Source of the DNA: an uncultured Burkholderiales bacterium
GTDB taxonomy: Bacteria > Pseudomonadota > Gammaproteobacteria > Burkholderiales > Burkholderiaceae_C
Assembly (NCBI GenBank): GCA_903844775.1
Contig: CAIMUZ010000110.1
Span: forward strand, 1 to 49,274
Direction of reading: 5' to 3'
DNA: 49,274 bases
The notes beneath the pieces were generated by a model that saw only the letters and a program-made list of their open reading frames with translations, was not told the origin of the DNA and did no database searches. How positions within the stretch are numbered: the stretch's first letter is position 1; each line of letters starts with the position of its first letter. The position numbers were made by a program, and so were the translations under genes. Positions 1 through 8,717 of the stretch are shown here, piece after piece.

Positions 1-550
1 CACCCGAGCGGCGTGCAGGGTTGGTATCCCACACCACTGGATGCCCACCTGCCAACACAGCCAGTCTGGCAATCATCCGGCCCAAAACACCATGGCCCAC
101 AATCAAATCGGGTTGCTGTGTGCCGGGCGCGCTGTGAGCGTGATAGGCCGTGGCAGCCAAAGCAAACAAGACACCTTGCTCGGCCAATGATTCTTGGATG
201 GGCAAAGCGCGTGCTGAAGGCACGACCAATTTGGAGGCAGAGCCACCAAATAAATTTTTAGCTTCTTGGAAGCATTGTGAGCCTGGGATGTAAACCCGCG
301 TGCCCACTTTCAAAGTGGCTTGATCGCCTGCATCGACCACACGGCCCACGGTTTCATAACCCGGCACCAAGGGGTAGCCCATACCTGGGAAAGCGGGCAT
401 GGTGCCATCCCAAAGCAGGCGCTCTGTGCCAGTGCTGATGCCACTGAACTCAACCTCAACTTTGACGTCTGCCGCACCCATTTCCGGCAAGGACAAAGCG
501 GTCAATGCCAATGACTTGGGTTGCTGGAAAACGATAGCGGTGGACTGCAT
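1..550 (-). CDS. bchC: BchC, 3-hydroxyethyl bacteriochlorophyllide a dehydrogenase (partial, runs off left edge)
   Basis: Reading the minus strand from an ATG at 550 gives an open frame to the window edge of about 183 residues, starting MQSTAIVFQQP. It contains the BchC-family signature FSGISTGTERLLWDGTMP followed by FPGMGYPLVPGYE, and then the start of a nucleotide-binding fold (GHGVLGRMIARLAVLAGG). BchC oxidises the hydroxyethyl group to the acetyl group of bacteriochlorophyll a in the cytoplasm. The family N-terminus fits this ATG, yet no Shine-Dalgarno sequence precedes it and the predicted promoter sits almost on top of it, so the message may be leaderless. It follows crtF in the same direction after a 58-bp gap with its own promoter, as in the crtEF-bchCXYZ arrangement of other purple bacteria. 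The C-terminus and any bchXYZ lie outside the window. Confidence 0.93.
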   Translation of the reverse strand, partial: MQSTAIVFQQPKSLALTALSLPEMGAADVKVEVEFSGISTGTERLLWDGTMPAFPGMGYPLVPGYETVGRVVDAGDQATLKVGTRVYIPGSQCFQEAKNLFGGSASKLVVPSARALPIQESLAEQGVLFALAATAYHAHSAPGTQQPDLIVGHGVLGRMIARLAVLAGGHPVVWDTNPARRSG

Positions 551-553
551 GAC

Positions 554-571
554 TGTATATTTACTCTTACA
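554..571 (-). promoter_or_regulatory. PpsR/CrtJ-type box at bchC, promoter-proximal
   Basis: The 18 bases match TGT-N12-ACA exactly on both strands. On the minus strand the box reads TGTAAGAGTAAATATACA and covers the presumed -10 region of bchC. PpsR/CrtJ is the redox- and light-responsive repressor of photosynthesis genes in purple bacteria. No ppsR gene is in the window, so the regulator is inferred. Confidence 0.75.
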
Positions 572-579
572 ATGATTTG

Positions 580-597
580 TGTCAACAAATATTTACA
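580..597 (-). promoter_or_regulatory. PpsR/CrtJ-type box at bchC, distal, containing the -35
   Basis: This is a second exact TGT-N12-ACA dyad (minus strand TGTAAATATTTGTTGACA), separated from the first by exactly 8 bp. Its end is a perfect -35 hexamer TTGACA (585-580), and 17 bp further on is an AT-rich -10 candidate inside the first box. One box over the -35 and one over the -10 is the architecture described for bchC in Rhodobacter. Confidence 0.75.
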
Positions 598-608
598 AAT
601 TAATTCAA

Positions 609-1802
609 TTATGGGTGTAAACCCTGAGACTTTCGCCCCGCCAAGATCTGCGTTTGCAAGGGCATGGGATTAGGCACAAGTTCCAAGTTCGAGAAGCCCG
701 CCTCTGTCATCATGGCCATCAACTCTCGGGCTGTACGCAACCGGCCAGCACCCATGGCCAACAGGTAAAAATGGAAATACGCATCGCCGTGAGGTGTTTC
801 GTCGGGCTCTTGGGCCATGGGTTCTGCCAAGAGCAAAGTGCCGCCTACAGGCAGCGCTTCGTAAATGGCGCGAAGCGCAGTTTTCACATCGGCATCGGGA
901 TGGTCGTGGGCCACACGGATCAAAGTGACCAAGTCGGCGCCACGGGGAAGAGAGTCTTCTAAAAAACTGCCTGGATTGGCTGTTGCGCGATCAGCAATGC
1001 CTTGACGCTCAAAATTAGCGCGGGCAAGGGCCGCAACTTCAGGCAAGTCAAATAACTGCAGCTGCAAGTGCTTGGCATGTTGTGCCAAGCGACCTAAAAA
1101 GGTGCCTTGGCCACCCCCCACGTCGAGCACGCAGCGATGTTCGTCAAACGAGTAGCTGGCAAAAATTTCATCTACCACAAAGGGCTGTGAAGCAGACATG
1201 AGGTTGGAGTAGCGCTGAAATTTTTCAGCTTGTGCTGCGTTCGTGGCTGCGCGTTGCGCGTTCTGCTCTTCGATGGTGTAGGGCCAGTATTCGGACATGG
1301 CGCCTGGCTGTTCTGTGCCCTTGAGCATGGCCACAGGATCTTGCATGTCTTGGTACAACACAGCGTGGTGTTCAATCATGGCGCGAATGCCAACATGACC
1401 CGCTACAGGCGCTCCCAAAGCACCCAATCCGTAGCGGCCCTCACTGCGCAAATCCAGCAAACGCAAGGCCAGTGCCGACTGTAACAATCGTTGCAAGCCA
1501 GCCACAGGCAGGTTGGTAAATTGGGCCAACTCTTCAAGGGTGCGGGGTCGTTCGGCCACAGTTTCCAATATGCGCAAACGCACACAGGCCAAGAGCACCT
1601 GTGAATAAACAAAACCCGCCATCAGATCGAACACTTGACGCGCGCGGCGCTGCGTGATCCATCGGGTCAGAGGATTTGAAACACTCCAGCGGTACAAAGA
1701 CGTGCTGGTCATCATCCGATCCCAGACTGCTGCCAGAGAGTCCTGCCAAGGTGTCTTGCGACTCATACCTTGTGCAGGTGAGGCCAGATCCAGCGTTTTC
1801 AT
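609..1802 (-). CDS. crtF: CrtF, carotenoid O-methyltransferase
   Basis: A 397-residue protein with an N-terminal winged-helix dimerisation region (about residues 55-130) and a C-terminal SAM-binding Rossmann fold; motif I is VLDVGGGQG at 225-233. This is the layout of hydroxyneurosporene (demethylspheroidene) O-methyltransferase, which methylates the tertiary hydroxyl group of acyclic carotenoids on the way to spheroidene or spirilloxanthin. The length is normal for the family. It lies 51 bp downstream of crtE on the same strand and just before the bchC promoter. The carotenoid end product cannot be decided because crtA, crtC and crtD are not in view. Confidence 0.92.
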   Translation of the reverse strand: MKTLDLASPAQGMSRKTPWQDSLAAVWDRMMTSTSLYRWSVSNPLTRWITQRRARQVFDLMAGFVYSQVLLACVRLRILETVAERPRTLEELAQFTNLPVAGLQRLLQSALALRLLDLRSEGRYGLGALGAPVAGHVGIRAMIEHHAVLYQDMQDPVAMLKGTEQPGAMSEYWPYTIEEQNAQRAATNAAQAEKFQRYSNLMSASQPFVVDEIFASYSFDEHRCVLDVGGGQGTFLGRLAQHAKHLQLQLFDLPEVAALARANFERQGIADRATANPGSFLEDSLPRGADLVTLIRVAHDHPDADVKTALRAIYEALPVGGTLLLAEPMAQEPDETPHGDAYFHFYLLAMGAGRLRTARELMAMMTEAGFSNLELVPNPMPLQTQILAGRKSQGLHP

Positions 1803-1853
1803 GTGTGCGTCCTGTACTTGGCGAAAATTAGAAAATGCAATGAAAAAGGGCGA

Positions 1854-2750
1854 TCAATGAGAAACGCTTTGCGTGGAGCTGGCCCGGTAAGCATTGCAAG
1901 CGGCACGGGGTACCAAGCGCTCAGACTCTTGCATCACCAACTCACGCATCGACTTGGCGTTAGGGCCTTCTGGAATGGAATCTGAAGCGGCTTGAATGAG
2001 TGACTCAAAATGTGCAATGGCGCCTGAAAGACCCAGGTTGGCAATGGCATTGGGCCTGTCGTGCTGTGCGTCCTGACCCACGGGCTTGCCCAAAAGATCG
2101 GCTTGCCCCATCACGTCACGAATGTCATCGGCCACTTGATAAGCCTCGCCCAAACAGTCGCCCAAGGCTTGCCATTGCTTGGGGTCTGCGCCTGCGCTCA
2201 ATGCGCCTGCACTGGTGGCGGCAACAAACAGCGCACCGGTTTTGGCGCGCTGGTATTGCATGAGAGAAACGCGAGACTCTGACTCCCAAGCTTGACCCGC
2301 CACAATGCCCGAAGGCATGCCCACACAAGAGGCAATGATGTGCATCAAAGCAGGCAAGCGAAGCGGCGATTGGCTGGCTGCTGCCGCCAAAGTTTGGAAG
2401 GCCAAAACGATCAGGGCGTCGCCCGTCAACACGGCCAAAGGCTCGCCATAGGCGAAATGCACAGAGGCACGTCCACGTCGTGTCGATGCGTCGTCAAAAC
2501 AAGGCAGGTCATCGTGAACCAAGGAGGCGCAGTGCATGAGCTCAATGGCCACTGCAACGCCTTCGCTCAAACGGGGGTCGTCCATGCCACACGCCTGAGC
2601 AACAGCCAGGGCCAATTGGGGCCGAATACGCGCACCGCCAGGAAACACCGCATGGCGAACCGCACCCGCCAATTTGGGAGGGCAACTAGGGTCTTCAGCA
2701 GCCGCTAACGCCATTGCCAAACATTGTTCGATTCTTGTAATTGCCTTCAT
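1854..2750 (-). CDS. crtE: CrtE, geranylgeranyl diphosphate synthase
   Basis: A 298-residue trans-prenyltransferase with the first aspartate-rich motif DDLPCFDD (D80, D81, D86) and the second DDIRD (D208, D209, D212). These bind the magnesium-diphosphate of the allylic substrate. The short polyprenyl synthase type plus the position between bchO and crtF points to CrtE, which makes the C20 precursor of carotenoids and of the bacteriochlorophyll tail, rather than to IspA. The ATG at 2750 has a good ribosome site (GGGAG, 6 bp upstream). The gene probably starts its own transcript from the dyad-rich region at 2787-2830 and is cotranscribed with crtF. Confidence 0.92.
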   Translation of the reverse strand: MKAITRIEQCLAMALAAAEDPSCPPKLAGAVRHAVFPGGARIRPQLALAVAQACGMDDPRLSEGVAVAIELMHCASLVHDDLPCFDDASTRRGRASVHFAYGEPLAVLTGDALIVLAFQTLAAAASQSPLRLPALMHIIASCVGMPSGIVAGQAWESESRVSLMQYQRAKTGALFVAATSAGALSAGADPKQWQALGDCLGEAYQVADDIRDVMGQADLLGKPVGQDAQHDRPNAIANLGLSGAIAHFESLIQAASDSIPEGPNAKSMRELVMQESERLVPRAACNAYRASSTQSVSH

Positions 2751-2786
2751 GCTTGTCTCCCGTGGGTGTTGAAATCATTTGGCAAG

Positions 2787-2804
2787 TGACAACTTGAGTT
2801 GTCA
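2787..2804 (-). promoter_or_regulatory. Variant PpsR-like palindrome at crtE
   Basis: TGACAACTTGAGTTGTCA is an 18-bp palindrome, perfect apart from its two central bases. It is the size of a PpsR box, but the outer triplets are TGA/TCA instead of TGT/ACA. It ends exactly 8 bp before the canonical box at 2813, copying the bchC spacing. It lies 37 bp upstream of the crtE start codon. Confidence 0.5.
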
Positions 2805-2812
2805 TTCAAATG

Positions 2813-2830
2813 TGTAAACAAATATAGACA
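2813..2830 (-). promoter_or_regulatory. PpsR/CrtJ-type box at crtE
   Basis: An exact TGT-N12-ACA dyad in the gap between bchO and crtE (minus strand TGTCTATATTTGTTTACA). Its TTTACA end could serve as a -35. With its neighbour it forms a two-box operator for the crtEF transcript. Confidence 0.7.
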
Positions 2831-2873
2831 CATCAAATGAACCTGTCAACGGTAGTTGCATTGATTTTTTAAA

Positions 2874-3803
2874 TTAAATGCCACTCGCTCTGGTGGAAGG
2901 CTGGCCCATGGGCCAAATCACATTGGCCACCCACTCGGCTTGCTCTTCATGTGCCAGGTGCCCTAGGTTGGGCAGAGAAATGACGTCCTGAGTCCGAAGA
3001 TGTGGAAGTGTTTCGGCCACGCGATAGGCCACCGACGGCGGCACAATCCAATCTTGCGAGCCAACAATCAAAGACAGGGGGTCTTGCAGCGAGCGAAGTC
3101 GCTCCCAAAAGGTTTGCAAATCCCAGTGCGCCATCATGTAAAGCGCAGCTTGTGAATGGGACGGGTTGCTGATCAAAGTTTGGTAAAGCTTTCTGCCTTC
3201 GTCATCAAGTTGTGAGCCCGTGCCCTCCATCAGCTTGTGCAGCACGGAGGGGCGAGCTGCTTGCCATGCAAAGAGCTCAGGCACCCATGGCGCCTTGATC
3301 AGCACCTTGGCCAAGGGTGAAAAAATTTGTCCTGCGACACCGTCTAAAGGCAACAAGGCACCGTTCAAAGAGACCAAGCGTTGCGGCTGACAATGCCCAT
3401 TGAGTGACAGCATGCAGGCCACGGCTGCGCCAGCAGAATGGCCGACGATGATGTCTGGTTTGATTTGCATTTGTGTCAGTAACTCAGCCACGCCTGCTGC
3501 CATGCCCGGAATTGAAAACAAAGTGGGGACGTCGGCAGCCTGCGGCATCGAAGTAAAGCCATGCCCCGGAAAATCGATCGCGATCACGGTGTAGTTGTCG
3601 CTGAGCAAGGGAATCAGGCCGCGCCATGAATGTGTCGAGGCGCCTGTCCCATGCAACAGCAGGATGCTTGTTGCCCTTGGGTTAGGGTGCTTTGCCCATT
3701 GCACATGCCAGCGCAGTCTTGGCGTTTCAATGAAACTTGAAAGCTGCCGCAGCGGCCAATTTCGGCCATCGGTGTCCCAATTCAAAGCTTGGCGTGGGCT
3801 CAC
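2874..3803 (-). CDS. bchO: BchO, alpha/beta hydrolase of the magnesium chelatase operon
   Basis: A 309-residue alpha/beta hydrolase. The nucleophile elbow is GHSAGA (S123), the oxyanion region is HGTGAST at about 51-57, the acid is probably the Asp of GSQDW and the His that of LGHLAHEE near the C-terminus. The N-terminal stretch with WDTDGRNWP followed by LRWHVQ is typical of BchO, the magnesium-chelatase-associated hydrolase whose reaction is still unproven. The frame opens with GTG at 3803, preceded by AAGAGG at good spacing; the nearby ATG is out of frame. It follows bchD by 13 bp, so bchI-bchD-bchO form one operon. Confidence 0.88.
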   Translation of the reverse strand: MSPRQALNWDTDGRNWPLRQLSSFIETPRLRWHVQWAKHPNPRATSILLLHGTGASTHSWRGLIPLLSDNYTVIAIDFPGHGFTSMPQAADVPTLFSIPGMAAGVAELLTQMQIKPDIIVGHSAGAAVACMLSLNGHCQPQRLVSLNGALLPLDGVAGQIFSPLAKVLIKAPWVPELFAWQAARPSVLHKLMEGTGSQLDDEGRKLYQTLISNPSHSQAALYMMAHWDLQTFWERLRSLQDPLSLIVGSQDWIVPPSVAYRVAETLPHLRTQDVISLPNLGHLAHEEQAEWVANVIWPMGQPSTRASGI

Positions 3804-3816
3804 ATGCAGCCTCTTT

Positions 3817-5616
3817 TCAAGATCGGCCCGCCACCGCGCGAACTGCTTGGTTCAAAGAATTGGCGCCGGCATAAGGCAAGGCCAGGTATTGCGCGCCCAT
3901 TGCTTTGGCCAGATTTTTGGCAGCATCTTGCGCTTGGGGCGAGGTGTCCACCAGCAAGGTGCTAAAGCCTCTCAAGCGCATTTCTGTGGCCGCCGCCAAA
4001 GCGTCCGTGGCAGCCTGCGCGCGACCCGGGCGACCATCCCGCGCAATGTTGCCTTTGCCATCCGTGAGCAACACCACAATGGGTGTCTCGCCTTTTTTTC
4101 TCAACTGATCTGCCAACAGCATCGATGCATCAATGGCATGGGCCAAGGGCGTACCACCACCGCCAGGCAAGCCGGCCAAGCTTCTTTTGGCGCGTGCCAA
4201 AGAGCGAGTTGGAGGCAAGATCAACTCAGCCGTTTGACCCCTGAATGCGAGGACGGCCACGCTGTCGCGCCGAACATAACAGTCCGCTAACAACAACTCT
4301 ACGGCACCTTTCGCCTCGGCCAAACGATTCAGGGCAGAGGAGCCAGAAGCGTCGACCACAAACACCGTGGTGGTCTGGCCCGATTGACGAAAGCGAGTGA
4401 CATGGAAGTCTTCTTTGCGCACCACGATGCGTTGTTTTTGCCCATCCGAGATGGCTTGCTGTCGCTGCCGAAGTTTTTGCCAAGGGGCGGCTGCCCTGAG
4501 CGTTTCAAGCACATTGATGCGTTGCCCCGCACGCGGCTCGCCTTTGCGTGCGCCCACGGGCCGTCCGCGCAATGCGTTTTTTTGCAGCGCGCCTGAGCTG
4601 CCAGAGGTCGGTGTTTTGGCGCGCTGTAATTTGCCGATTTTCAAACTTGCCAACAGGCCAGAAGGAATGGCGGCTTGGGCGGCTTCAAGCACCAACTCAG
4701 CTAAATTTTCAGGGAGGCCGGGGTCTTCGTCTTGCGCTTCTTCTTGATCGTTGTCTGCATTGGACTCGTCCTTGTTCTCAGCATCAGGAGTGTCAGGCTC
4801 TGGTGGTGATTCAGTGTCTTCAGGTGTGTCTTGCGCCTCATTCTCAGGCGGCGCTGCTGGCGGAAGTCGCGTCGCGCGAGGCGCAAGTACCAACCGCGCC
4901 GCAACACCGGTGTGTTCTTCTTCAACTGTGCTGCTGCCCGCCAGCGCAGCAGCGGCCCGCGCCACGCGCACAGCAAAAACGCTGGCCCTGAGAGAGTCAA
5001 TGCCGAGCGCCAATGCAGCGGCGCACAGGGCTTGCACAGCCTCGTCGCCTATCGTCACTTGTGACAAACGCTGCCGTGCATTCAGGACTTCTTGAGGCGT
5101 CCAATCGGGCCCTGCTTCATCCTCGTCTTGCGCGCCCATCAGCAAACGAAAGGCCAGTCGATCGGCCAGGCCCGCTGGCATTTGCTCGTCTTCGCTGGCG
5201 CCTTCATCGAGGGCTACCAAGCCCAAGCGGGCCTTGGCCGATGTGTCTAAACCATCCCGTTGCAAAGCCACCACGCCGGAGTCAAGGACGCTGCCAAAGC
5301 GGGCCGCAGAGGACAGGCTCATGCGCTCCGCCATGGCCAAAACCAGCACACCGCCATCGGCTTGCGACAGCAAACCTCGAAGGGCAATGGGCTTGCCTGC
5401 TTGCAGCGTTGCACCCAGGTCAAGCCCGCCCAACAAAGCCGTGTCATTGATGTTCAGGGGCACGCGCCGAAGCGGCGTATCTGTTGGCAAGAGGCTTTTT
5501 AAAAGCGCCAGCCACTGGTCTCGGTTGTCACAAGCAGGGGAGCGAAGTGCCACACCGCCCAGACCCACTGGGTCGACTGCAAAAAGTGCAGCAATGGTTG
5601 CGGCGTCGCCTTGCAT
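3817..5616 (-). CDS. bchD: BchD, magnesium chelatase subunit D
   Basis: A 599-residue protein in three parts: an N-terminal AAA+-like module with a degenerate nucleotide site (about 1-235), an acidic and proline-rich linker (about 245-300, dense in Glu, Asp and Pro), and a C-terminal von Willebrand A domain from about residue 405. The VWA domain has a MIDAS motif DASGSS and the strand VVLLTDGKGN. BchD links the BchI ATPase ring to BchH for Mg insertion into protoporphyrin IX, the committed step to bacteriochlorophyll. It starts 18 bp after bchI and belongs to the same operon. bchH is not in the window. The length is normal for the family. Confidence 0.93.
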   Translation of the reverse strand: MQGDAATIAALFAVDPVGLGGVALRSPACDNRDQWLALLKSLLPTDTPLRRVPLNINDTALLGGLDLGATLQAGKPIALRGLLSQADGGVLVLAMAERMSLSSAARFGSVLDSGVVALQRDGLDTSAKARLGLVALDEGASEDEQMPAGLADRLAFRLLMGAQDEDEAGPDWTPQEVLNARQRLSQVTIGDEAVQALCAAALALGIDSLRASVFAVRVARAAAALAGSSTVEEEHTGVAARLVLAPRATRLPPAAPPENEAQDTPEDTESPPEPDTPDAENKDESNADNDQEEAQDEDPGLPENLAELVLEAAQAAIPSGLLASLKIGKLQRAKTPTSGSSGALQKNALRGRPVGARKGEPRAGQRINVLETLRAAAPWQKLRQRQQAISDGQKQRIVVRKEDFHVTRFRQSGQTTTVFVVDASGSSALNRLAEAKGAVELLLADCYVRRDSVAVLAFRGQTAELILPPTRSLARAKRSLAGLPGGGGTPLAHAIDASMLLADQLRKKGETPIVVLLTDGKGNIARDGRPGRAQAATDALAAATEMRLRGFSTLLVDTSPQAQDAAKNLAKAMGAQYLALPYAGANSLNQAVRAVAGRS

Positions 5617-5634
5617 AAGTAGAGTCTGCGCGCC

Positions 5635-6693
5635 TTAAGTGTTGAGTGCTTTAGGCTTGGGCGCGGTGAGTTCTGCCAGCGCTCTTTCGACGCGCGTCGA
5701 GGAGCCAGAATCATCAAGCGGGTTACGCCGAAGTCGATGACGAAGCGCAGAGGGCGCTACCCGAATCAGATGAGTTTGCGTAACTTTGGAGGCACCTTGC
5801 AAAGCAGCCTCGGCCCGCGCCGCGCGAACCAAAGTGAGATCGCCGCGCAAGCCATCGGTGCCCAAGCTCATGCAAAGTTGGGCGGCAAACTCTCGGGCTT
5901 CATCGGGAATGGCCACATCCGGTAAACGTTTGCGCGCAGCCACAATGCTGCGCCTGACGCGGTCGTCTTCTTTTTTCCACACATCGGTAAAGGCTTGTGG
6001 GCCTTGCTCGAAAGCGTCTCGGCGTTTCACCACTTCCACGCGTTGTGCCAGCGTGTCGGGTGTTTTAACTTCCACGGACAAGCCAAAGCGATCCAACAAT
6101 TGGGGCCTTAACTCACCTTCTTCCGGATTGCCGCTGCCAATCAGTACGAAGCGGGCGGGGTGCCGCACACTCAGGCCTTCCCGTTCCACCACGTTTTCCC
6201 CCGAGGCAGCCACGTCAATGAGCAGGTCGACCAAATGGTCTTCCAGTAAATTGACCTCGTCGATGTACAAATAACCCCGATTGGCACGCGCCAAAAGTCC
6301 GGGCTCAAACGCTTTCACGCCTTGAGAGAGGGCGCGTTCCAAGTCAAGGGCGCCGACCACCCGGTCTTCAGTGGCGCCCAGTGGCAGGTCAACCACCGGC
6401 ACACTGACCAGATGGCTTTTTTGGGAGGAGGGTACTGATTTGCTGGCTGCGGCTGCGTTCGCCAAACAGTCTGGGCACTTGGCATTTTCGGGGTCGCAGC
6501 CATAGGGGCAACCCACCACGGCGCGCATTTTGGGCAGCAGGGCAGCCAAGGCTCGAACTGCCGTCGATTTGCCGGTACCACGGTCACCGAACACCAAAAC
6601 ACCCCCAATGCTGGGGTCGATGGCAGTCAGCATGATGGCCAATTTCATGTCGTCCTGGCCAACAATGGCAGAGAAGGGGAAGGTCAAAGACAT
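5635..6693 (-). CDS. bchI: BchI, magnesium chelatase ATPase subunit I
   Basis: A 352-residue AAA+ ATPase. Walker A is GDRGTGKST (36-44), Walker B is YLYIDEVNLL (141-150), and the sensor region is GSGNPEEGELRPQLLDRFG. Four cysteines in two pairs (C62/C66 and C73/C76) form the small insert common in bacterial BchI proteins. BchI forms the ring motor that drives Mg insertion with BchD and BchH. It is the first gene of the bchI-bchD-bchO operon and diverges from dxs across 137 bp. The ATG at 6693 begins the typical MSLTFPFSAIVGQDDMK, although no strong Shine-Dalgarno sequence is visible. Confidence 0.95.
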   Translation of the reverse strand: MSLTFPFSAIVGQDDMKLAIMLTAIDPSIGGVLVFGDRGTGKSTAVRALAALLPKMRAVVGCPYGCDPENAKCPDCLANAAAASKSVPSSQKSHLVSVPVVDLPLGATEDRVVGALDLERALSQGVKAFEPGLLARANRGYLYIDEVNLLEDHLVDLLIDVAASGENVVEREGLSVRHPARFVLIGSGNPEEGELRPQLLDRFGLSVEVKTPDTLAQRVEVVKRRDAFEQGPQAFTDVWKKEDDRVRRSIVAARKRLPDVAIPDEAREFAAQLCMSLGTDGLRGDLTLVRAARAEAALQGASKVTQTHLIRVAPSALRHRLRRNPLDDSGSSTRVERALAELTAPKPKALNT

Positions 6694-6758
6694 CTGATTG
6701 AATATGAAGGTTAAAACGGGCTGGATGGCAAAGTGTCAACTTAAAAAATTATACAAAG

Positions 6759-6776
6759 TGTCAATTTAACTTGACG
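6759..6776. promoter_or_regulatory. PpsR-like dyad between bchI and dxs
   Basis: TGTCAATTTAACTTGACG fits TGT-N12-ACA with one mismatch in the last base. A half-site TGTCAAC lies 7 bp to its left from 6734. The right end overlaps a possible -35 for dxs (TTGACG at 6771, with TAAATT 16 bp on). A single regulator could therefore affect both divergent transcripts. The site is weaker than those at bchC and crtE. Confidence 0.4.
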
Positions 6777-6830
6777 TTTTGTCAAATCCAGTTAAATTAT
6801 GTGCTCATTGAACAGATATTGAGGCAAATG

Positions 6831-8717
6831 ATGAGTGCCCTGCTTGATTGGATTCAGTCCCCTGCACAGCTTAGAAAACTGTCCCGAGACAACTTGGCCC
6901 CTTTGGCTGCAGAGTTGCGGGAGCGTTTGATTCAGTCGGTTTCGCAAACGGGCGGGCATTTCAGCTCCAACTTGGGAACTGTTGAGCTCACTGTGGCCCT
7001 GCATTACGTTTTCAACACGCCTGAAGACCGTTTGGTATGGGATGTAGGCCATCAAACCTACCCCCACAAAATACTGACGGGCCGAAACTCGCAAATGGGC
7101 AGCATGCGCCAATTGGGTGGTTTGAGCGGCTTTCCGCGCCGTGAAGAAAGTATTTACGACGCCTTTGGCACGGCCCATTCCTCCACCAGCATTTCGGCCG
7201 CATTGGGCATGGCCATGGCCGCCAAACAAATGGGCAGCCGTCGCAAAGCAGTCGCCATCATTGGCGATGGCGCTCTCACTGCGGGCATGGCCTACGAGGC
7301 CTTGAACAATGCAGGCGCGAGCGATTGCAATGTGCTGGTGATTTTGAACGACAACGACATGTCCATCAGCCCACCGGTTGGGGCCTTGAACCATTATTTG
7401 CATGAATTGATGAGTGGTCGGTTTTATGCCGATGCCAAAAAAATTGGCAAAGAAGTGCTGAAAAATGCGCCGCCTTTGTATGCACTGGCGCAAATGCTTG
7501 AACAGCAAACACAAAGCTTCATTCAGCCGCAAACCATGTTTGAAAATTTGGGCTTTGAGTACACAGGCCCAGTGGATGGGCACGATGTCGATGCGATGGT
7601 CGACACATTGAAGAGTTTGTACAACAAACCGGGCCCGCAGTTTTTGCATGTGGTCACGCGCAAGGGCAAGGGCTATGCCAAAGCAGAAGCCGATCCTGTG
7701 GCTTATCACGGGCCCAGTAAATTTGATCCTGTTGTGGGTATCGTGAGCGCCGCGGCGCCTGTCCCTGCAAAGCCAACGTTCACGCAAGTGTTTGGGCAAT
7801 GGCTTTGTGACATGGCTGCAAAAGATGAGCGCTTGGTAGGCATCACACCGGCCATGCGTGAAGGCTCGGGCATGGTGAAGTTCAGTCAACAGTACCCACA
7901 TCGCTATCACGATGTGGGCATTGCCGAACAGCACGCGGTGACCTTTGCAGCCGGCATGGCCTGCGAAGGCTTGAAGCCTGTGGTGGCCATTTACTCTACC
8001 TTCTTGCAACGTGCTTATGACCAACTGATTCACGATGTGGCCTTGCAGAATTTGCCTGTGGTGTTTGCACTCGACCGGGCTGGATTGGTCGGTGCAGATG
8101 GCCCCACACACGCTGGTATGTATGACATTGCTTTCACGCGGTGCATTCCCAACATGAGCATTGCGTGTCCTGCAGATGAGGCCGAGTGCCGACAGTTGCT
8201 CAGCACCGCTTACGCGCAAGACCATGCTGTCACAGTTCGTTACCCTAGGGGTGCGGGTGTGGGTGCTCAAGTGGGCACTGACTTAGAAACTTTGCCTTTT
8301 GGCAAAGCTGAAATCAGGCGTGAAGGACAAGGCGTGGCGTTGCTCGCATTTGGCCCACTGCTTTACGAAGCCCTCAAAGTGGCTGAAGGCATGAACGCCA
8401 CGGTGGTCAACATGCGTTGGGCCAAACCCCTGGACCTTGAAACATTGAAAGAGATTGCGCTTTCACACGATCGCCTGGTCACGCTGGAAGATGCCACCCG
8501 AATGGGCGGTGCAGGCTCAGCCGTCATGGAGGCTTTGCACGACATGGGCATTGCCATGCCCGTGTTGGCGGTGGGCTTTGAAGATGAATTCACAGAGCAC
8601 GGTGATCCGCAGAAGTTGATGCAGCAATATGGCTTGACTGCCCCCGGTATTCAAAAATGCATTGAAGATTACTGGCCTGATTTGAAGGCCACACCCGTTT
8701 TGAGGGCGGTGGGCTAA
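6831..8717 (+). CDS. dxs: 1-deoxy-D-xylulose-5-phosphate synthase
   Basis: A transketolase-like, thiamine-diphosphate-dependent enzyme that condenses pyruvate and glyceraldehyde 3-phosphate in the first step of the MEP isoprenoid pathway. The ThDP motif begins GDGALTAG at residue 145, and the pyrimidine domain carries [17 protein letters not shown] with the catalytic Glu. The frame is open further upstream, but the ATG at 6831 is the best start: GAGG lies 6 bp before it and the protein then begins [11 protein letters not shown], as in other Dxs proteins. An ATG one codon earlier is possible. Its stop overlaps the hemA start (TAATG). Placement beside bchI suggests isoprenoid supply for bacteriochlorophyll and carotenoids; another dxs copy elsewhere cannot be excluded. 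Confidence 0.95.
   Translation: MSALLDWIQSPAQLRKLSRDNLAPLAAELRERLIQSVSQTGGHFSSNLGTVELTVALHYVFNTPEDRLVWDVGHQTYPHKILTGRNSQMGSMRQLGGLSGFPRREESIYDAFGTAHSSTSISAALGMAMAAKQMGSRRKAVAIIGDGALTAGMAYEALNNAGASDCNVLVILNDNDMSISPPVGALNHYLHELMSGRFYADAKKIGKEVLKNAPPLYALAQMLEQQTQSFIQPQTMFENLGFEYTGPVDGHDVDAMVDTLKSLYNKPGPQFLHVVTRKGKGYAKAEADPVAYHGPSKFDPVVGIVSAAAPVPAKPTFTQVFGQWLCDMAAKDERLVGITPAMREGSGMVKFSQQYPHRYHDVGIAEQHAVTFAAGMACEGLKPVVAIYSTFLQRAYDQLIHDVALQNLPVVFALDRAGLVGADGPTHAGMYDIAFTRCIPNMSIACPADEAECRQLLSTAYAQDHAVTVRYPRGAGVGAQVGTDLETLPFGKAEIRREGQGVALLAFGPLLYEALKVAEGMNATVVNMRWAKPLDLETLKEIALSHDRLVTLEDATRMGGAGSAVMEALHDMGIAMPVLAVGFEDEFTEHGDPQKLMQQYGLTAPGIQKCIEDYWPDLKATPVLRAVG

Noticed and set aside
3595-4290. A 231-residue plus-strand frame over bchO and bchD
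   Set aside because: No recognisable motif; it straddles two well-supported minus-strand genes.
6792-8270. A 492-residue open frame on the minus strand opposite dxs
   Set aside because: It is rich in His, Cys and Arg without domain motifs and lies fully antisense to a clear Dxs protein; it is a composition shadow.
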